DNA from: Clostridiales bacterium
GTDB lineage: Bacteria > Bacillota > Clostridia > Peptostreptococcales > Anaerovoracaceae
Length of the DNA stretch: 52,684 nucleotides
Assembly: GCA_009776955.1 (NCBI GenBank)
Contig: WRMW01000014.1
Location: 1 to 52,684 of the forward strand
Direction of reading: 5' to 3'
Positions within the stretch are counted from its first letter, which is position 1. The number at the start of each line of letters is the position of its first letter. The translations under genes were made by a program, and so were the position numbers. The notes beneath the pieces were generated by a model, which did no database searches, was not told the DNA's origin, and saw only the letters and a program-made list of their open reading frames with translations. Of this stretch, positions 1 through 8,233 are shown in pieces.

Positions 1-20
1 TTGGGTGAGGGGGCGCGAAC

Positions 21-41
21 CGCCGCCCTTAAAGGGCGGCG
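21..41. terminator. Perfect GC hairpin at the end of the Rpn-like gene
   Basis: A perfect 8-bp inverted repeat (CGCCGCCC, loop TTAAA, GGGCGGCG) contains the stop codon of the minus-strand Rpn-like gene in its loop. No T-run follows on either strand, so this is a 3'-end hairpin rather than a textbook intrinsic terminator. Confidence 0.45.
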
Positions 42-904
42 ATGTCGTCCTCGGACAGGCCGGTGACCTTGGCGATGAACGCGGCTTCGGCGCCCTCGGC
101 TTTCATGTTGCGGGCGACCTCGAGCCGGCCCTGTGCGTGGCCTTGCGCGCGGCCTTCTTCGCGACCCTCTTTCAAGAGGACCCTGCGGTATACTTCGTCA
201 TTCCATTCCAAGCTGAGCATCCTTCCGACCTCCGACCCTTTCTTTTTCAGATATGAGACCATGATACCACGTTTGAGGCAGTATTGTACCGTTTTTTTGA
301 TGGCTTCCTCGTTCTCCTCTTCGGTCTTGGCGTCTTTCAGGCATTCGTAGGCGACAGACACGAATCTGGCGTAGTCCGACAGGGCCGCGCTCCGCTGTAG
401 CATCTTCTCGCTGTGACCCGTTGCTATGTTGTGGACGGTCACGATGAGCTCCAGGTTCGGGGGCTTGGGTTGTGGGCGCTTGGCGGGCGGGCCGATGAAC
501 GCATCCGACAGCCGCAAGACCTTTTTGTCCGGGTAATCGTCAAGCCCGTTGTATATGACGAAGAACTCAGGCGTCGGGATCTTGGCGGCCTTCTTGCCGT
601 ACAGCGCGTCCTCGGCGACGAGCCCCTTGCTTATCTCGCTGTAGTATTGCAGCATACGTAGCGGCATGTTCTCGTTGATTGTGCTTTGGTGCTCTATCAG
701 CACGATGAAGCGGTCCTCGAGAAGGAACGCTATGTCGTTGCTCGCCGACTGGAACAGGACTTTTTTCAGCTCCTTGAACTCCACTCTTGCAGTGAGCGGG
801 TAGTCCGTGCCGGCGATGGCGTTGTAGGCTTCGATAAGCCTTTCTTCGTCTGCGAAGTAGTCTTTGAACAGACTGTCTTTGAACTCTCTGTTTGTTTTTG
901 GCAT
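29..904 (-). CDS. Rpn-family recombination-promoting nuclease / PD-(D/E)XK transposase-like protein
   Basis: The 291-residue product resembles the Rpn/PDDEXK_2 family, nucleases related to transposases that cleave DNA and raise recA-independent recombination. The N-terminal half carries the family look: FKDSLFKDYFADEE near the start, NDIAFLLEDRFIVLIEHQS with the acidic and E-x-Q positions of the nuclease core, then MLQYYSEI. The C-terminus has the usual KEGREEGRAQGHAQGRLE coiled, charged tail. An upstream in-frame ATG at 1018 exists, but 904 is preferred because AGGAGGG lies just upstream and MPKTNREFKD is the typical beginning. It is transcribed alone from a near-consensus promoter at 990-1018. 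Active-site integrity was judged by eye only. Confidence 0.8.
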   Translation of the reverse strand: MPKTNREFKDSLFKDYFADEERLIEAYNAIAGTDYPLTARVEFKELKKVLFQSASNDIAFLLEDRFIVLIEHQSTINENMPLRMLQYYSEISKGLVAEDALYGKKAAKIPTPEFFVIYNGLDDYPDKKVLRLSDAFIGPPAKRPQPKPPNLELIVTVHNIATGHSEKMLQRSAALSDYARFVSVAYECLKDAKTEEENEEAIKKTVQYCLKRGIMVSYLKKKGSEVGRMLSLEWNDEVYRRVLLKEGREEGRAQGHAQGRLEVARNMKAEGAEAAFIAKVTGLSEDDIAAL

Positions 905-989
905 GTTGCCCTCCTGTTTGTTTGTGTGCCTGCCTGCCTGCGTGTGCATCGCGGTACGATGGCATGGCAATATTAGCGTTGTATGGGAT

Positions 990-1018
990 AATATACCATG
1001 CATAGGAGGGGCTGTCAA
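990..1018 (-). promoter_or_regulatory. Sigma-A promoter of the Rpn-like gene
   Basis: On the minus strand TTGACA (1018-1013), a 17-bp spacer and TATATT (995-990) form a near-consensus promoter. The expected start near 983 gives a leader of about 80 nt that includes a GCAGGCAGGCAGGC microsatellite-like stretch before the AGGAGG site. Confidence 0.75.
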
Positions 1019-1098
1019 TATGTGGAAGGGATGTTTTTTGCGGTTTTTTTCGAGGAGTCGAAGTCTGGGGGGATATCTGTTAGAATGTCGGGTGTGAC

Positions 1099-1947
1099 AT
1101 GGCTAATATTTTGTTGAAAATCGCATATGACGGAAGCGCTTTCCATGGCTGGCAACGCCAGCCCGCTGACCGCACGGTGCAGGGGGTGCTTGAGGATGCG
1201 CTGGGTGGCCTGCTTGGGGGGCCGGCGCAGCTGGACGGCACTTCCCGCACCGACGCTGGGGTCCATGCGCTAGGCCAGCGCGCGACGCTGCGGGCAGGGC
1301 GCGAGGGGGGCGGGGGGCGTATTCCCGTCGACCGCATTCCGCTTGCGGTCAACCCAAAGCTGCCGCCGGATGTGGTGGTGCTTGAGGCGGAGGAGATGCC
1401 GGAAGGGTTTCATGCCCGCTTCAGCGCCACTGCCAAGACTTATGTGTACCGCTTCGCCGTTCTGTCCCCACAGGCTCTCCACTCTCCGCACCGCGCTCTC
1501 GATAGCGCTCCCCACCCTTCGCAATTATTTCTCAGAAACTATGCATACATATTGAAACGGCCTTTAAACACGAGTATGATGTCAGAGGCGGCGGAACGGC
1601 TGGTGGGCACACACGATTTTGCCTGCTTTCAGGCGGCCGGCGGCACGCCGCGCGAAACGACTGTCCGAACTGTTTTCGGCACGGATGTCCGCGAGCGGAC
1701 GGCGGTGGACGTGGCTGGGAACGAGTACGGGGCAATCGAGTTTGAGGTGACAGGAGATGGGTTTTTGTACAATATGGTGCGAATAATGGCGGGTACCCTG
1801 GCGGAGATCGGCCTGGGCGGGGCCGAAGGCGCCCCTGCCGAAACGATGGATCGCGTCATCGCGTCCTGTGACCGCGCTTTTGCGGGGCCTACCGCGCCGC
1901 CTCAGGGCTTGTACCTCAAAGAAGTGTTTTTTCGGGAGATGGGATGA
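1099..1947 (+). CDS. truA: tRNA pseudouridine(38-40) synthase TruA
   Basis: TruA isomerises uridines 38-40 in the anticodon arm of many tRNAs. The 282-residue protein is slightly longer than usual (about 245-270). It has the signature GTSRTDAGVHALGQ with catalytic Asp52, the start IAYDGSAFHGWQRQ, and the C-terminal GDGFLYNMVRIMAGTL block. The extra length lies between residues about 125 and 155, a loop that is variable in the family. A TAGAAT at 1081-1086 could be a -10 element. The Shine-Dalgarno site is weak (GGGTG). The stop overlaps the next start by four bases (ATGA), so the PAS-GGDEF-EAL gene is probably translationally coupled to it. Confidence 0.95.
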   Translation: MANILLKIAYDGSAFHGWQRQPADRTVQGVLEDALGGLLGGPAQLDGTSRTDAGVHALGQRATLRAGREGGGGRIPVDRIPLAVNPKLPPDVVVLEAEEMPEGFHARFSATAKTYVYRFAVLSPQALHSPHRALDSAPHPSQLFLRNYAYILKRPLNTSMMSEAAERLVGTHDFACFQAAGGTPRETTVRTVFGTDVRERTAVDVAGNEYGAIEFEVTGDGFLYNMVRIMAGTLAEIGLGGAEGAPAETMDRVIASCDRAFAGPTAPPQGLYLKEVFFREMG

Positions 1948-3644
1948 TGGACCGCATAGAATCCGCAGACGCGCTTCGCGTCTTTATCGACTCCACTGCT
2001 GTCTACACGTACGTGGTCGATTATGCCACGGACGAGATCCTGATGGTAAACAGGCATTATACGAAGCTGCTTGGGGTGCCGGAGGGCGCCATGGCCGGCC
2101 GGAAGTGCTGGGAGTTCGCGACTGGCGAGGACGGGGGGCGCTGCGCTTTCTGCCCCAGGGAGCTTGAGGGGAATGAGGACGGGGAGGAGGCCGGCGGCGC
2201 TCTCACCGCCGAGGGCTACAATCCGACCTTGGGGATCTGGGGGAAGTTCACCAGCCGCAGCGTAGCATGGGTGGACGGTCGGGCGGCCCATATCGTCACC
2301 ATTGTGGACACCAGCGAGGAGGAGTTGCTGCGCCAAGAGCTTTCGCGCTTGGCTTATTACGATATGCGCATGGGCATCCCGAACCGCGCGAAGCTCGAAA
2401 AGGACATCGCAGCCCGCCCTAAGGGGAATTATTGCCTTGTATCGTTCGACTACATTTCGCTCCGCTTCCTCAACGACGCCTACGGGCGCGCGATCGTCAA
2501 TGCGTTGCTCGATGCCGTCATAGCGTGGATAAGGGGGTTCGATCTGCAGAATTGCGAGATTTACCGCGTGGGCAGCGACCAGTTCGCCATTTTGCTCGAC
2601 AATACGGACATGATAAGCGCGAGCGGGCTGGCTGACCGGCTTCAGGAGCGTTTCAACGAGTCCTGGGAGATAAGCCTAGGCAATGAGCGGACCACGATTT
2701 TGGCGAATATCGCTGTGTGCGTGATCGACGGCAGGCTCGGTTTTGAGGGCGCGGAGGATTTGCTCGCGATATCGGACCGCACTCTGGAAATCGCGAAGAA
2801 CGCGCGGATGGTTTCGGTGTACGACAAGGATCTCGATGCCGCGATAAAGCACGACCTCGCGCTAGAAATAAGCCTGAAGAATTGCACGCAGGACGATATG
2901 AGGGGCTTTGAGGTCTATTTCCAGCCCATCGTGGATCCGCGGCGCGAGAGGTGGGTGGGGGTGGAGGCGCTATGCCGCTGGGACAGCCCGGAGTTCGGGC
3001 GCATCCCGCCGCTGGTCTTCATACATATGGCGGAGCAGATAGGGGTCATCAACAAAATAGGATATTGGGTGCTGGACACGGCCATAGAGATATGCTCGCG
3101 GCTCGGGCTTCCGCAGATAGACGACTTTTTCCTAGATGTGAACCTGAGTCCTTCGCAGATAAGCGATGAAACGTTGATACACAAGGTTTTGATGTCTTTG
3201 CAGAAGCATGGTTTTCCGGCGCATTGCCTGTCGCTGGAGGTCACGGAAAGCCAGGACCTGGAATCTTTCAGGCTTTCCAGCACCACCATCGAGCGGCTTA
3301 AGTCCCTCGACGTGAAGATAGCTTTGGACGATTTCGGCACTGGCTATTCCAACTTTAACAGCCTGCGCACGCTGCCTGTCAGCATCCTCAAGACCGAGAA
3401 GCAGTTTATCGACGACATAGAAAAGGACGATTACCAGAAGTTTCTTTCGAAGGTGCTTGTGGACCTTGCGCACGCGGCCGATATGCGGCTTATAGCCGAA
3501 GGGGTGGAGACGCCTGGCCAGATGGCGGCGCTGCTGGAGAACGGCGCGGACTATTTGCAAGGCTATCTGTTCTCGGTGCCTCTTGCCGAGGGCGAGCTGA
3601 GCGAAAACATCCACAAGTTCCATAGGTGCAGCTTTGGGCAATAG
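1944..3644 (+). CDS. PAS-GGDEF-EAL cyclic-di-GMP protein, probably a phosphodiesterase
   Basis: The 566-residue soluble protein has a PAS-like sensor (about 10-125, with an unusual Cys65/Cys67/Cys70-type CxFC cluster), a GGDEF-fold domain (about 140-300) and an EAL domain (about 315-560). The GGDEF signature is degenerate, reading VGSDQF at about 209-214, so cyclase activity is unlikely. The EAL domain keeps E341 (EAL), N400, E432, D462-D463 (DDFGTG), K483, E519 and Q539, the set that binds Mg/Mn and c-di-GMP. I therefore infer an active c-di-GMP phosphodiesterase with a regulatory GGDEF domain. No membrane segment is visible. It overlaps truA by 4 bases and the next gene by 11. Confidence 0.9.
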   Translation: MMDRIESADALRVFIDSTAVYTYVVDYATDEILMVNRHYTKLLGVPEGAMAGRKCWEFATGEDGGRCAFCPRELEGNEDGEEAGGALTAEGYNPTLGIWGKFTSRSVAWVDGRAAHIVTIVDTSEEELLRQELSRLAYYDMRMGIPNRAKLEKDIAARPKGNYCLVSFDYISLRFLNDAYGRAIVNALLDAVIAWIRGFDLQNCEIYRVGSDQFAILLDNTDMISASGLADRLQERFNESWEISLGNERTTILANIAVCVIDGRLGFEGAEDLLAISDRTLEIAKNARMVSVYDKDLDAAIKHDLALEISLKNCTQDDMRGFEVYFQPIVDPRRERWVGVEALCRWDSPEFGRIPPLVFIHMAEQIGVINKIGYWVLDTAIEICSRLGLPQIDDFFLDVNLSPSQISDETLIHKVLMSLQKHGFPAHCLSLEVTESQDLESFRLSSTTIERLKSLDVKIALDDFGTGYSNFNSLRTLPVSILKTEKQFIDDIEKDDYQKFLSKVLVDLAHAADMRLIAEGVETPGQMAALLENGADYLQGYLFSVPLAEGELSENIHKFHRCSFGQ

Positions 3645-4602
3645 CGCAATGGGCGAAACTTTGGGCAATGGCGCGCTTGCGGGGTTTTTCGACTCCTGCG
3701 GGGTGGTTTTGTTCGATTCCGCTATGGGCACCGCTTTGATCTCGGCGGGGTTGCCGCCTGGCACGGATTCGGCCGAGATGAACGCCTTGGCGCCGGATGT
3801 GGTGCGGGGGGTCCATCTGGATAATATAAGGGCGGGGTGCGATGTCATCACTACCAACACTTTCGGGGTGACGGGGATATTGCTGCGTGGGGGCGACGAG
3901 GGGGCGGCTCTGGCGCTGGAAGCCGGTGTGCGGCTTGCTCGCGAGGCGGCGGCTGCAGGGCAGCGCATAAATGTGGGGGCGGGGGGCGGAACCGACGGGG
4001 GGCGCGTGCTCGTAGCCCTCGGCATCGGGCCTGCGGGCTCCATAGTGGGGCCGCTTGGCGACATAAGTTATGAGTCAGCTACGAAGGCGTATGCCTTGCA
4101 GGCGGGGGCGGGGGCCCGCGAGGGCGCCGACTTCATGCTTTTCGAAACATTTGCCGACCTGGACGAGCTTATGTGCGCGGCCCGTGCGGCCCGTGCGGTC
4201 TGCGATCTCCCCATCATCGCCACGATGACCTTCGATGCCGGCGGGCACACGTATATGGGCGTGACGCCCGCCGACTTTGCCCAAGCCGTCATGGCGGAGA
4301 ACGCCGTGTCTTGCGGGGCTGAGCCGCTGTTTTTCGCCATCGGGGCGAACTGCGCCCTCACTCCCGACGAAATGCCGCCCATCATCGACGCGCTGACGGA
4401 AAATGCAAGGGGGGCATTGCGAATTATTGCGCAGCCGAACAACGCCGATTCCCCCGACGCCTTCCTGCCTGGCATCGAAACCCTGCTCGGGCTGGGCGTT
4501 TCCGCCGTCGGCGGATGTTGCGGGACGACGCCCGAGATGATTGCCGAAGTTCGTGCTATAATAGACTCTGGACAGACGGAACGAAAGGAACCAAGACTAT
4601 GA
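3634..4602 (+). CDS. Homocysteine S-methyltransferase-domain protein
   Basis: The 322-residue protein matches the Zn-dependent homocysteine/betaine methyltransferase barrel (also the N-terminal domain of MetH). The start has the family block [15 protein letters not shown] and the later ITTNTFG. The zinc ligands are Cys240 in GANC and Cys295-Cys296 in GGCCGTTP. There is no B12, folate or AdoMet-activation domain, so it is either a stand-alone enzyme (for example S-methylmethionine-dependent) or the first subunit of a split MetH. TTG at 3634 overlaps the upstream stop; ATG at 3649 is an alternative start. The stop overlaps the comEB start (ATGA at 4599-4602). Confidence 0.82.
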   Translation: MGNSAMGETLGNGALAGFFDSCGVVLFDSAMGTALISAGLPPGTDSAEMNALAPDVVRGVHLDNIRAGCDVITTNTFGVTGILLRGGDEGAALALEAGVRLAREAAAAGQRINVGAGGGTDGGRVLVALGIGPAGSIVGPLGDISYESATKAYALQAGAGAREGADFMLFETFADLDELMCAARAARAVCDLPIIATMTFDAGGHTYMGVTPADFAQAVMAENAVSCGAEPLFFAIGANCALTPDEMPPIIDALTENARGALRIIAQPNNADSPDAFLPGIETLLGLGVSAVGGCCGTTPEMIAEVRAIIDSGQTERKEPRL

Positions 4603-5060
4603 CTGAAAGACCATCCTGGGACGAATACTTCATGGGCATAGCCCAGCTGACTGCGCGGCGCTCCACTTGCCTGCGGCGCAACGTGGGCGCTGTCATCGTG
4701 CGCGACCGGCATATCATAGCATCGGGCTACAACGGCGCGCCGCGCGGCATCGACCATTGCGCTCAGCGCGGGGGCTGCCTGAGGGAGGAGATGGGGATCC
4801 CGTCCGGCGAGCGCCACGAGCTCTGCCGCGCGCTGCATGCCGAACAGAACGCGATTATCCAGGCGGCGGCGTTCGGCCATTCCATCGAGGAAGCCACTAT
4901 ATACGTCACGCACTCGCCTTGCGTCATCTGCTCCAAAATGATCATCAATGCGGGGATTCGCAAAATTATTGTCGCGGAGCACTATCCCGACACATTCGCC
5001 ACGGAGATACTGGGCGAGGCCGGCCTCAAAATAGTGGCGATCGAGGCCTTGGAAGGCTAA
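4599..5060 (+). CDS. comEB: dCMP deaminase (ComEB-type)
   Basis: The 154-residue cytidine-deaminase-fold protein probably converts dCMP to dUMP for dTMP synthesis. Zinc-site motifs are HAEQNAII (His80, catalytic Glu82) and PCVIC (Cys108, Cys111). The dCMP-deaminase look is supported by [18 protein letters not shown] and the Cys/His-rich insertion around residues 53-77, which binds a second metal in homologues. The start at 4599 was chosen because it gives the normal family length, has GAAAGGAA upstream and overlaps the upstream stop as ATGA. An open frame extends further upstream but is unlikely to be translated. Confidence 0.93.
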   Translation: MTERPSWDEYFMGIAQLTARRSTCLRRNVGAVIVRDRHIIASGYNGAPRGIDHCAQRGGCLREEMGIPSGERHELCRALHAEQNAIIQAAAFGHSIEEATIYVTHSPCVICSKMIINAGIRKIIVAEHYPDTFATEILGEAGLKIVAIEALEG

Positions 5061-5081
5061 GGCGGGGCGGAGGGCATCGCA

Positions 5082-6191
5082 ATGACGGCCTCGTCGCTTA
5101 TCGTGCTTTCTGCATTCGCGTGCATAGCCTTGGCTTTTTTCATCTCGCTGGGCATGACGCCCATATCCATTTTCGTAGCGAGGCGCACGGGCGCGCTCGA
5201 CGTGCCGACGGACGGGCGGCGAATGCACACGCAGCCCATACCCAGGCTAGGAGGCATCGCCATATTTGTCTCGTTTACGGTGGGCGCGCTGGTTTTGCGC
5301 GCGCTCATATCCGGCGGGCATCTGTTCGGCGCCTATATGCCGGGGCAGACGGTGGCGGATGTGGAGGAGATGCTTGCGAAGCTCACGGCCATCCTTATCG
5401 CGGGGAGCTTGATATTCGTGCTGGGGCTTGTAGACGATTTCAAGGCCATCCCGGCGCCGCTGAAGCTGGCGGGCCAGATAGGGTGCGCGTCGCTTGCGTT
5501 CGCGCTGGGGGTGCGCATACCGGCTGTGGCGCTTTTTGGCTGGCAATTCACGGACGGGTCTGCCGGCGACCTCTTTGTAAGCTACCTCGTCACCATAGTA
5601 TGGCTGGTCGCCATCACGAACATGATAAACCTGATCGACGGGCTCGATGGGCTCGCCGCGGGCGTGGGCGGCATTTCCGCCCTGGCCATCGCCTACACCG
5701 CTTATATCCATGAATACCCCACGGCCGCCTTCGCGATGGCTATACTGGGCGGGTCCGCATTGGGCTTCCTGCCTTTCAATTTCTACCCTGCGAAGGTGTT
5801 TATGGGCGATTGCGGCGCGATGTTCCTCGGCTTCGCCATCGCTTCCGTCTCGATAATAAGCCCTGCGAAGGGGGCCACCATCGTGTCTATCATCGCGCCC
5901 GTGCTGGTGCTGGGCGTCCCGGCCTTCGACGTGGCTTTCGCCATGATCCGCCGCCGCCTGCGCGGCAAGTCCGTGCTGGAGGCCGACAAGGGGCATCTGC
6001 ACCATCAGCTCGCGCGCATAGGGATAGGCCAAAGACGCGCCACGCTCATGCTTTACGGCATCAGCGGCGTGATGGGGATAGCGGCTATCGTGTTCTCGCG
6101 CGCATTTTATCTTGAGGCCATCGGGCTGTTTCTTATAGCTGTGTTGTTCATCGTCACGCTGATATGGGGGTGGGACAAGAGCGATAGCTAG
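5082..6191 (+). CDS. tagO: Undecaprenyl-phosphate GlcNAc-1-phosphate transferase (TagO/WecA/MraY family)
   Basis: The 369-residue polytopic membrane protein has about ten hydrophobic segments. It should transfer a sugar-1-phosphate from a UDP-sugar to undecaprenyl phosphate, the first step of teichoic acid or another surface glycan. The family motifs are VDDFKA, NMINLIDGLDGLAAG with the catalytic Asp pair, MGDCGAMFLGF, and DKGHLHHQL near the C-terminus, the His motif typical of WecA/TagO rather than MraY. GGAGGG precedes the ATG and the gap to comEB is 21 bp, so the two are probably cotranscribed. No other glycan gene is in the window, so the final polymer is unknown. Confidence 0.9.
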   Translation: MTASSLIVLSAFACIALAFFISLGMTPISIFVARRTGALDVPTDGRRMHTQPIPRLGGIAIFVSFTVGALVLRALISGGHLFGAYMPGQTVADVEEMLAKLTAILIAGSLIFVLGLVDDFKAIPAPLKLAGQIGCASLAFALGVRIPAVALFGWQFTDGSAGDLFVSYLVTIVWLVAITNMINLIDGLDGLAAGVGGISALAIAYTAYIHEYPTAAFAMAILGGSALGFLPFNFYPAKVFMGDCGAMFLGFAIASVSIISPAKGATIVSIIAPVLVLGVPAFDVAFAMIRRRLRGKSVLEADKGHLHHQLARIGIGQRRATLMLYGISGVMGIAAIVFSRAFYLEAIGLFLIAVLFIVTLIWGWDKSDS

Positions 6192-6195
6192 GGGG

Positions 6196-6224
6196 TTGAC
6201 TTTTTCGTGGGGGCGGGGTATATT
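6196..6224 (+). promoter_or_regulatory. Sigma-A promoter of the ArsR-type regulator
   Basis: TTGACT (6196-6201), 17 bp and TATATT (6219-6224) start five bases after the tagO stop. They give a leader of about 40 nt containing an AGAGGGG ribosome site before 6271. Confidence 0.75.
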
Positions 6225-6270
6225 GCCTATTGTCAATTTACGATGCACAGCGGACTGACAGAGGGGCAAA

Positions 6271-6762
6271 ATGCGAATCAGAAAAGAAGGGCCGCCTGAT
6301 GAGGCGATGAAAGATGAAGATGTCCTGAACGCGGCGAAGGTGGCGGACGCTCTGGCACACCCGGCGCGGATACGGATGCTGCGATATATCTTGACGGAGA
6401 ACCTGGCGCGGCGGACGGTGACGAACAAGGACCTTGTGGCGATCTTTGACTACGCGCAGGCGACGATTTCGCAGCATGTGTCGAAGCTTTTGGTCGGCGG
6501 GCTGCTGGAAATGCGGAAGCGGGGGACGAGCTCCTGCTATTTTGCCCGCATCGGGCGTCTTTCGATGTTCATGGAGGTGCTGAAAAGGTTCGAGCTGCCT
6601 GCGGATACGAGCGATATCCCGGAGTTTCTGCGCGCCGGCGTCTACGACGCGGATGACGCGAACGTCATCGCCGACCTGAGCATGGAGCTAGACCAAGACT
6701 ATTATGACGAATCCGAGGACGATGGGGGGGATTACCATAACACCCCGAGCTTTTTGAGATAA
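6271..6762 (+). CDS. ArsR-type winged-helix transcriptional regulator
   Basis: The 163-residue protein has an ArsR-like winged HTH at about 18-95: VADALAHPARIRMLRYIL, then recognition-helix region QATISQHVSKLLVGGLLEMRK and wing GTSSCYFARIG. No Cys metal-binding pair of the classic ELCVCDL type is present, so a metal sensor role is not supported. The C-terminal 60 residues are strongly acidic and carry no domain I recognise. It has its own promoter and converges on walJ with only 10 bp between the two stop codons. Targets are unknown. Confidence 0.8.
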   Translation: MRIRKEGPPDEAMKDEDVLNAAKVADALAHPARIRMLRYILTENLARRTVTNKDLVAIFDYAQATISQHVSKLLVGGLLEMRKRGTSSCYFARIGRLSMFMEVLKRFELPADTSDIPEFLRAGVYDADDANVIADLSMELDQDYYDESEDDGGDYHNTPSFLR

Positions 6763-6772
6763 TTCGCGATAA

Positions 6773-7600
6773 TCACAGTCTGTAGAGCAGGCTCGCCTCT
6801 TCGCGGAGCAGGACGCCCATGTAAAGATCGCTGCCGGTGTAGCGGCCTTCGCGGGCGAGGGCCGTCAGGACTGTCCGCTCTGCTATGACGGGGGTGTTGT
6901 TTTCATGGCTGAGATGGGCAAGCAGGACGACGCGCTTTTTTTCGGTGAGGCTGAACAGGCGGAGCAGGGCGTCGGCAGCCTGGGCGTTCGAAAGGTGGCC
7001 GTGCTCGCTGAGTATGCGCTGCTTCAGGAAGTGGGGGTAATGGCCGTGGCGCAGTATCTCCGTGTCGTGGTTTGCCTCAAGGACGAGAACGTCTGCGTCC
7101 GCGACGGCGTGGAGCATCTCTTCCGTCACCATGCCGGTGTCCGCCAATATAGCGATGCGTTTTTCGCCTGAAGCGATGCTGTATCCGTAGGGTTCGGCGG
7201 CATCGTGCAGGGTGCGGAAGGCGCGGACGGTCAGGTCGCCTATTTTTACGGGGCAGTCGGGGCCTATGGCGACGCGCCTGCGTTCCGCGATCTCTTTTGC
7301 GAATGAGAGCTTTTTGCCGGCGTCGCGCCTTATGGCGCCTTCCATGGTGCCGCCGGACGCGTATACGTCCGCGCCCGCCAGCCTTTTGAGGAGGACGCGC
7401 GCTCCTTTCACGTGGTCGTGGTGCTCGTGCGTCAGGAAAAGGGCTTTTACGCTTTCGTGCGGGGTGTCTGTGCGGTCCAGCTCCTTCAGGATTTTCCTTG
7501 CGCTGATGCCGGCGTCGACAAGCACGGCGGCGCTTTCGGACTTCACCAGATAACAGTTCCCGCTGCTGCCGCTGGAGAACGAGCAGAACGACAGGCCCAT
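6773..7600 (-). CDS. walJ: WalJ/YycJ-type metallo-beta-lactamase-fold hydrolase
   Basis: The 275-residue protein matches the WalJ (YycJ) exonuclease-like MBL family, linked in other Bacillota to coordination of cell division and replication. The metal site LTHEHHDHVKG (HxHxDH) is intact, followed by DTGM and VLEANHD in the expected order; the start FCSFSSGSSGNCYLV is diagnostic. In many Bacillota walJ lies in the walRK operon; here it ends the parA-parB operon. The rnhA stop and walJ start share a base (TGATG), so translation is likely coupled. Confidence 0.9.
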   Translation of the reverse strand: MGLSFCSFSSGSSGNCYLVKSESAAVLVDAGISARKILKELDRTDTPHESVKALFLTHEHHDHVKGARVLLKRLAGADVYASGGTMEGAIRRDAGKKLSFAKEIAERRRVAIGPDCPVKIGDLTVRAFRTLHDAAEPYGYSIASGEKRIAILADTGMVTEEMLHAVADADVLVLEANHDTEILRHGHYPHFLKQRILSEHGHLSNAQAADALLRLFSLTEKKRVVLLAHLSHENNTPVIAERTVLTALAREGRYTGSDLYMGVLLREEASLLYRL

Positions 7601-8187
7601 CAGCGTGCCTCGCCTTCTGGTTGCGAACCGGCTCTCAGTGTTGAAATTCCAATGTTTGCAAGTTCATCGGCCCTGTTGTTGTTGTTCGCGATGCTCAAAA
7701 ATTCCTCATAGGAAAACCCGTCGCCGTTGTGGCGGACGAAGCGTTCGTAGCCTTTTCGCATGGTTTCTTCGCGGGCGCCGGCGGCGAGGTGGCCCTTGAC
7801 GAGGTAGAGGCGGAAATCGTAGTGGGGCAGGAAGGCGAGCAGGCGCTCCCAGAGGTCGCGGTTTTCGACCGGTTTTTTGCCTGTGGTGAGCCAGCCGTTT
7901 GAGCGCCATTTTTCGTACCAGCGTTTGCGCAGACAGTCAATAAGGTAGGCGCTGTCGCTGAAAACGCGTACGTCGTAGCCTTGCTTGGTGAGGGCGGACA
8001 GGGCTTCGATAAGGGCGGTCAGCTCCATGCGGTTGTTTGTGGTGTTTTGCTCGCCGCCGCAAAGCTCCTTCACGTGCCCGCCGTACTCGAGGATGGCGCC
8101 CCACCCGCCGGTGTTCGTGTCGAACTGGTTGCCCGAGCAGGCACCGTCCGTATAGATGTTTATTGTCTGTTTTTCGTGTGGTTTCAA
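7600..8187 (-). CDS. rnhA: Ribonuclease HI with an extended C-terminal loop
   Basis: The 195-residue RNase H1 removes RNA from RNA-DNA hybrids. The catalytic residues are Asp14 (YTDGACSG), Glu55 (NRMELTALIEAL), Asp78 (FSDSAYL) and Asp174 (NRADELAN), with the flexible-loop His133 in KGH. The spacing from His133 to Asp174 is 41 residues against about 10 in E. coli, so about 30 residues are inserted next to the active site. The start is TTG at 8187, preceded by GATGGAG; no in-frame ATG precedes Asp14. It lies downstream of the phosphatase gene in the parAB operon and overlaps walJ by one base. Confidence 0.9.
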   Translation of the reverse strand: MKPHEKQTINIYTDGACSGNQFDTNTGGWGAILEYGGHVKELCGGEQNTTNNRMELTALIEALSALTKQGYDVRVFSDSAYLIDCLRKRWYEKWRSNGWLTTGKKPVENRDLWERLLAFLPHYDFRLYLVKGHLAAGAREETMRKGYERFVRHNGDGFSYEEFLSIANNNNRADELANIGISTLRAGSQPEGEAR

Positions 8188-8233
8188 TGCTCCATCGCCC
8201 TTTCGCGATAACTTGACGGGAATGCAAAACTAT

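Noticed and set aside
1015..1352. Small minus-strand frames overlapping the truA start.
   Set aside because: They run antisense to conserved TruA motifs and lack ribosome sites.
3132..5228. Minus-strand frames of 310 and 386 residues opposite the methyltransferase and comEB.
   Set aside because: The plus-strand genes carry clear family motifs and operon overlaps; the antisense frames show only composition-driven openness of GC-rich DNA.
5247..6428. A 393-residue minus-strand frame opposite tagO.
   Set aside because: Antisense of a gene with intact motifs; His/Arg-rich composition typical of a shadow frame.
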